Below are positions 62,422 through 64,000 of a stretch of DNA of 64,000 nucleotides, in pieces; the stretch's first letter is position 1, and every line of letters starts with the position of its first letter. This stretch comes from Chromatiaceae bacterium (GTDB taxonomy: Bacteria; Pseudomonadota; Gammaproteobacteria; Chromatiales; Chromatiaceae), in contig JACKMU010000010.1 in NCBI GenBank assembly GCA_024235215.1, forward strand, positions 1-64,000, written 5' to 3'. A program made the position numbers and the translations under genes. The notes beneath the pieces are model-generated. The model saw only the letters and a program-made list of their open reading frames with translations. It was not told the DNA's origin and did not search any database.

Positions 62422-64000
62422 ATGACCAAGCAAAAGCATCTTTTCGGCTTTCGACGCTCGGCGCTGGCTGTAGCGGTGGCACTCTCATTGGGTGCGGGGA
62501 ACGCATTTGCGGTGCCCACGCTCAACGAGTTCAGCAACAGCTCAGGCACGAATGACCCCAATTTTCTTGCTGATCATCTGATCAAAGAAGGTACTGGTAT
62601 CACCCGGTTAGGCGATGCAGGTTTTCAAGGCAATCTGGATTACAGTGGTGATGACGGCGGAGACGAGGGATACGGCGGTTATGGAGGGTTTCCCGACACG
62701 GTGCTGGGCGCACCAGGTGCGGATGGAACCATCAACGTTAACGACGACTCCAGCCCCCTTGGCAACGGACTGGCAGACGCTCAGATTGGCTTTATCGATC
62801 CGGAAACCAGCACGGTTACATTCACAGTATCCGGTTTCAGCGATTTCGGGTTGACTGGCGACCACAGCCAGGAAGGTGGATATGATCTGTATGCGGTTGC
62901 GATCGATCCGAGTGGATCAACCAGCCCCATACCCGAGTATTCGGAAGTACCGGTCGATGTACTCGATCAGTTCTTTAATTCGTTTAATGGGGCATCAGGC
63001 TCCAGTCCGATGTTCATGACCAGCGGGTTTCTGGATGGTGACGGCTATGGCGGCGGCTTCGGTGACGTGGATGAGTTCGTGATTTCAGCAGCCGAATTGG
63101 GCGTCCAGGTTGGAGTGGCACTACCGGTGTTTGCCGTAATCGACAATACTCAGTCCGGTGGTGGGATCACTCCAGGTGGCGAAGTGGTTGAGAGCATCGC
63201 TGTCATCGGTGGCGGGACAGGCTCGCTCAACGGTTCCGCATCCTACTTTACCGATCTGGATCTCGACGAGGATGGCAGTGAATCTGGCGATTTCAGCCTT
63301 ACCGGTGATGGTATTTTACTCACTAGCGGTGTGGGAACCCCACCTACCAGCAACACCTCCGATAGTTTTAGCGGAATTGCCAGTGGATTTGGAGATGCCG
63401 GCCTGGATGACATACTGGCTGCCGCAGGTACGGGTAGTTTCACTACCGACGCGACCGTACTGGCGTTCGAATTCGCACTGAATGATGGTTATAACGCCGT
63501 CAGTCTAGAGTACATGTTCGGTACTGAGGAGTTCCCCAACTTTTCGAATTTCCATGACGTAGCGGCTATTTTTATTGATGGGCGCAATGTGACGGTGTTT
63601 CCGGACGGCAGTGCGTTGATGGTCAGCAACGGAACCTTCGCCAACCAACTGCTGGACAACTCAAGCAGTGAACTGGATATCGAGTACGACGGTGTCTCTC
63701 AGAGGCAGAAGGTCATCGTACCGCTGGATCCGGGGGTTCACTCTATCAAGATTGCGGTATCGGATGCGAGCGACAGTATCTATGACACCGGATTCTTCGT
63801 GGCCGACTTCCAGGGCGTGATGCTGGACGCAGGCGTCGATCCGGGTGATCCGGTGCTGCCGGATCCGGGTGATGATCCCAGCGACGGCTTCGACATGACG
63901 ATCACGGTCGGCGACAGCGGTATCGGCATTGATCCGACCACACCGATCTGGATCGACCCGCCGGTGGCTATCGGCTACATCATCGAGGTGACCGGCGCCG
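62422..64000 (+). CDS. Secreted choice-of-anchor L domain protein, 5' part
   Basis: Exported protein with no stop in the window; 526 codons are visible. A signal peptide (LAVAVALSLGAGNAFA, cut near residue 30) is followed by a Gly/Asp-rich region (residues 40-290) and then the choice-of-anchor L domain (about residues 294-470): GDGILLTSG, GFGDAGLDDIL, TVLAFEFAL, SLEYMFGTEEFPNFSNFHDVAAIFIDG, VADFQGV. Asp-Pro-Gly repeats (DPGDPVLPDPGDDP) and IWIDPPVAIGY near the window end resemble PEP-CTERM family exoproteins, so a sorting tag may follow downstream. AAGGAAGAG precedes the ATG. Function probably surface or matrix; not proven. Confidence 0.85.
   Translation, partial: MTKQKHLFGFRRSALAVAVALSLGAGNAFAVPTLNEFSNSSGTNDPNFLADHLIKEGTGITRLGDAGFQGNLDYSGDDGGDEGYGGYGGFPDTVLGAPGADGTINVNDDSSPLGNGLADAQIGFIDPETSTVTFTVSGFSDFGLTGDHSQEGGYDLYAVAIDPSGSTSPIPEYSEVPVDVLDQFFNSFNGASGSSPMFMTSGFLDGDGYGGGFGDVDEFVISAAELGVQVGVALPVFAVIDNTQSGGGITPGGEVVESIAVIGGGTGSLNGSASYFTDLDLDEDGSESGDFSLTGDGILLTSGVGTPPTSNTSDSFSGIASGFGDAGLDDILAAAGTGSFTTDATVLAFEFALNDGYNAVSLEYMFGTEEFPNFSNFHDVAAIFIDGRNVTVFPDGSALMVSNGTFANQLLDNSSSELDIEYDGVSQRQKVIVPLDPGVHSIKIAVSDASDSIYDTGFFVADFQGVMLDAGVDPGDPVLPDPGDDPSDGFDMTITVGDSGIGIDPTTPIWIDPPVAIGYIIEVTGA

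Overview
The window looks like a gammaproteobacterial chromosome of roughly 57-60% GC. The evidence is gene content and order: smpB/ssrA beside ratA-rnfH and bamE, recN-nadK, hrcA-grpE-dnaK-dnaJ-dapB, lapA-lapB-pyrF, a complete recC-recB-recD set, rsmJ, valS and ppdK. HrcA together with sigma-32 promoters, a SoxW-like thioredoxin, a TVP38/oxidoreductase fusion and a choice-of-anchor-L secreted protein fit a free-living or symbiotic sulfur-oxidising lineage such as the Chromatiales. That placement is inference; no rRNA is present.

Bases 1-6662 are an accessory defence block. A type I restriction-modification operon (hsdM, hsdS, hsdR) is interleaved with a REP-associated tyrosine transposase (RAYT) and a MntA/HepT toxin-antitoxin pair. 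Much of it is damaged or remodelled. hsdS has an internal deletion with a frameshift, hepT is cut by an in-frame amber codon, and a scrap resembling the APS-kinase N-terminus sits between them. A 29-bp palindrome occurs four times, always inserted in the same reading frame, so hsdM, the RAYT (twice) and hsdR all carry the peptide VGAGFKPAPT.

Bases 6700-24000 are housekeeping: tmRNA with its terminator, smpB, ratA, rnfH, bamE, recN, nadK, the heat-shock cluster with two clear sigma-32 promoters, dapB, a DUF302 protein, an orphan fliK behind a sigma-54-like promoter, lapA, lapB, pyrF and a ComEA-like protein. Bases 24197-32846 are recCBD, with two very AT-rich patches inside recC and recB. Bases 33000-38560 hold a metallo-hydrolase, a hemerythrin, a response regulator with TPRs plus a small histidine kinase, a double-thioredoxin protein and rsmJ.

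Bases 38993-45110 form a co-directional Ser/Thr phosphorylation cluster: PP2C phosphatase, FHA protein, an unrecognised protein, a membrane Ser/Thr kinase with an external FGE-sulfatase-like domain, a lipoprotein and an exported TPR protein with repeated cysteine pairs. Three of them share a short ATxI motif that could be a phosphothreonine docking site. No type VI secretion genes are present, so this is the best candidate here for an undescribed system.

Bases 45244-64000 carry tRNA-Asp with its promoter, nfo, tcdA, an anchored thioredoxin, a small Cys protein, a HAD phosphatase next to a truncated NfeD remnant, a zinc-ribbon protein, a cupin, valS and ppdK (divergent), a pRiA4b ORF-3 family protein, a TVP38-oxidoreductase fusion, two transporters (AEC, TauE/SafE), a REP-like inverted repeat, a glycosyltransferase, and the start of a secreted choice-of-anchor-L protein that runs off the window end.
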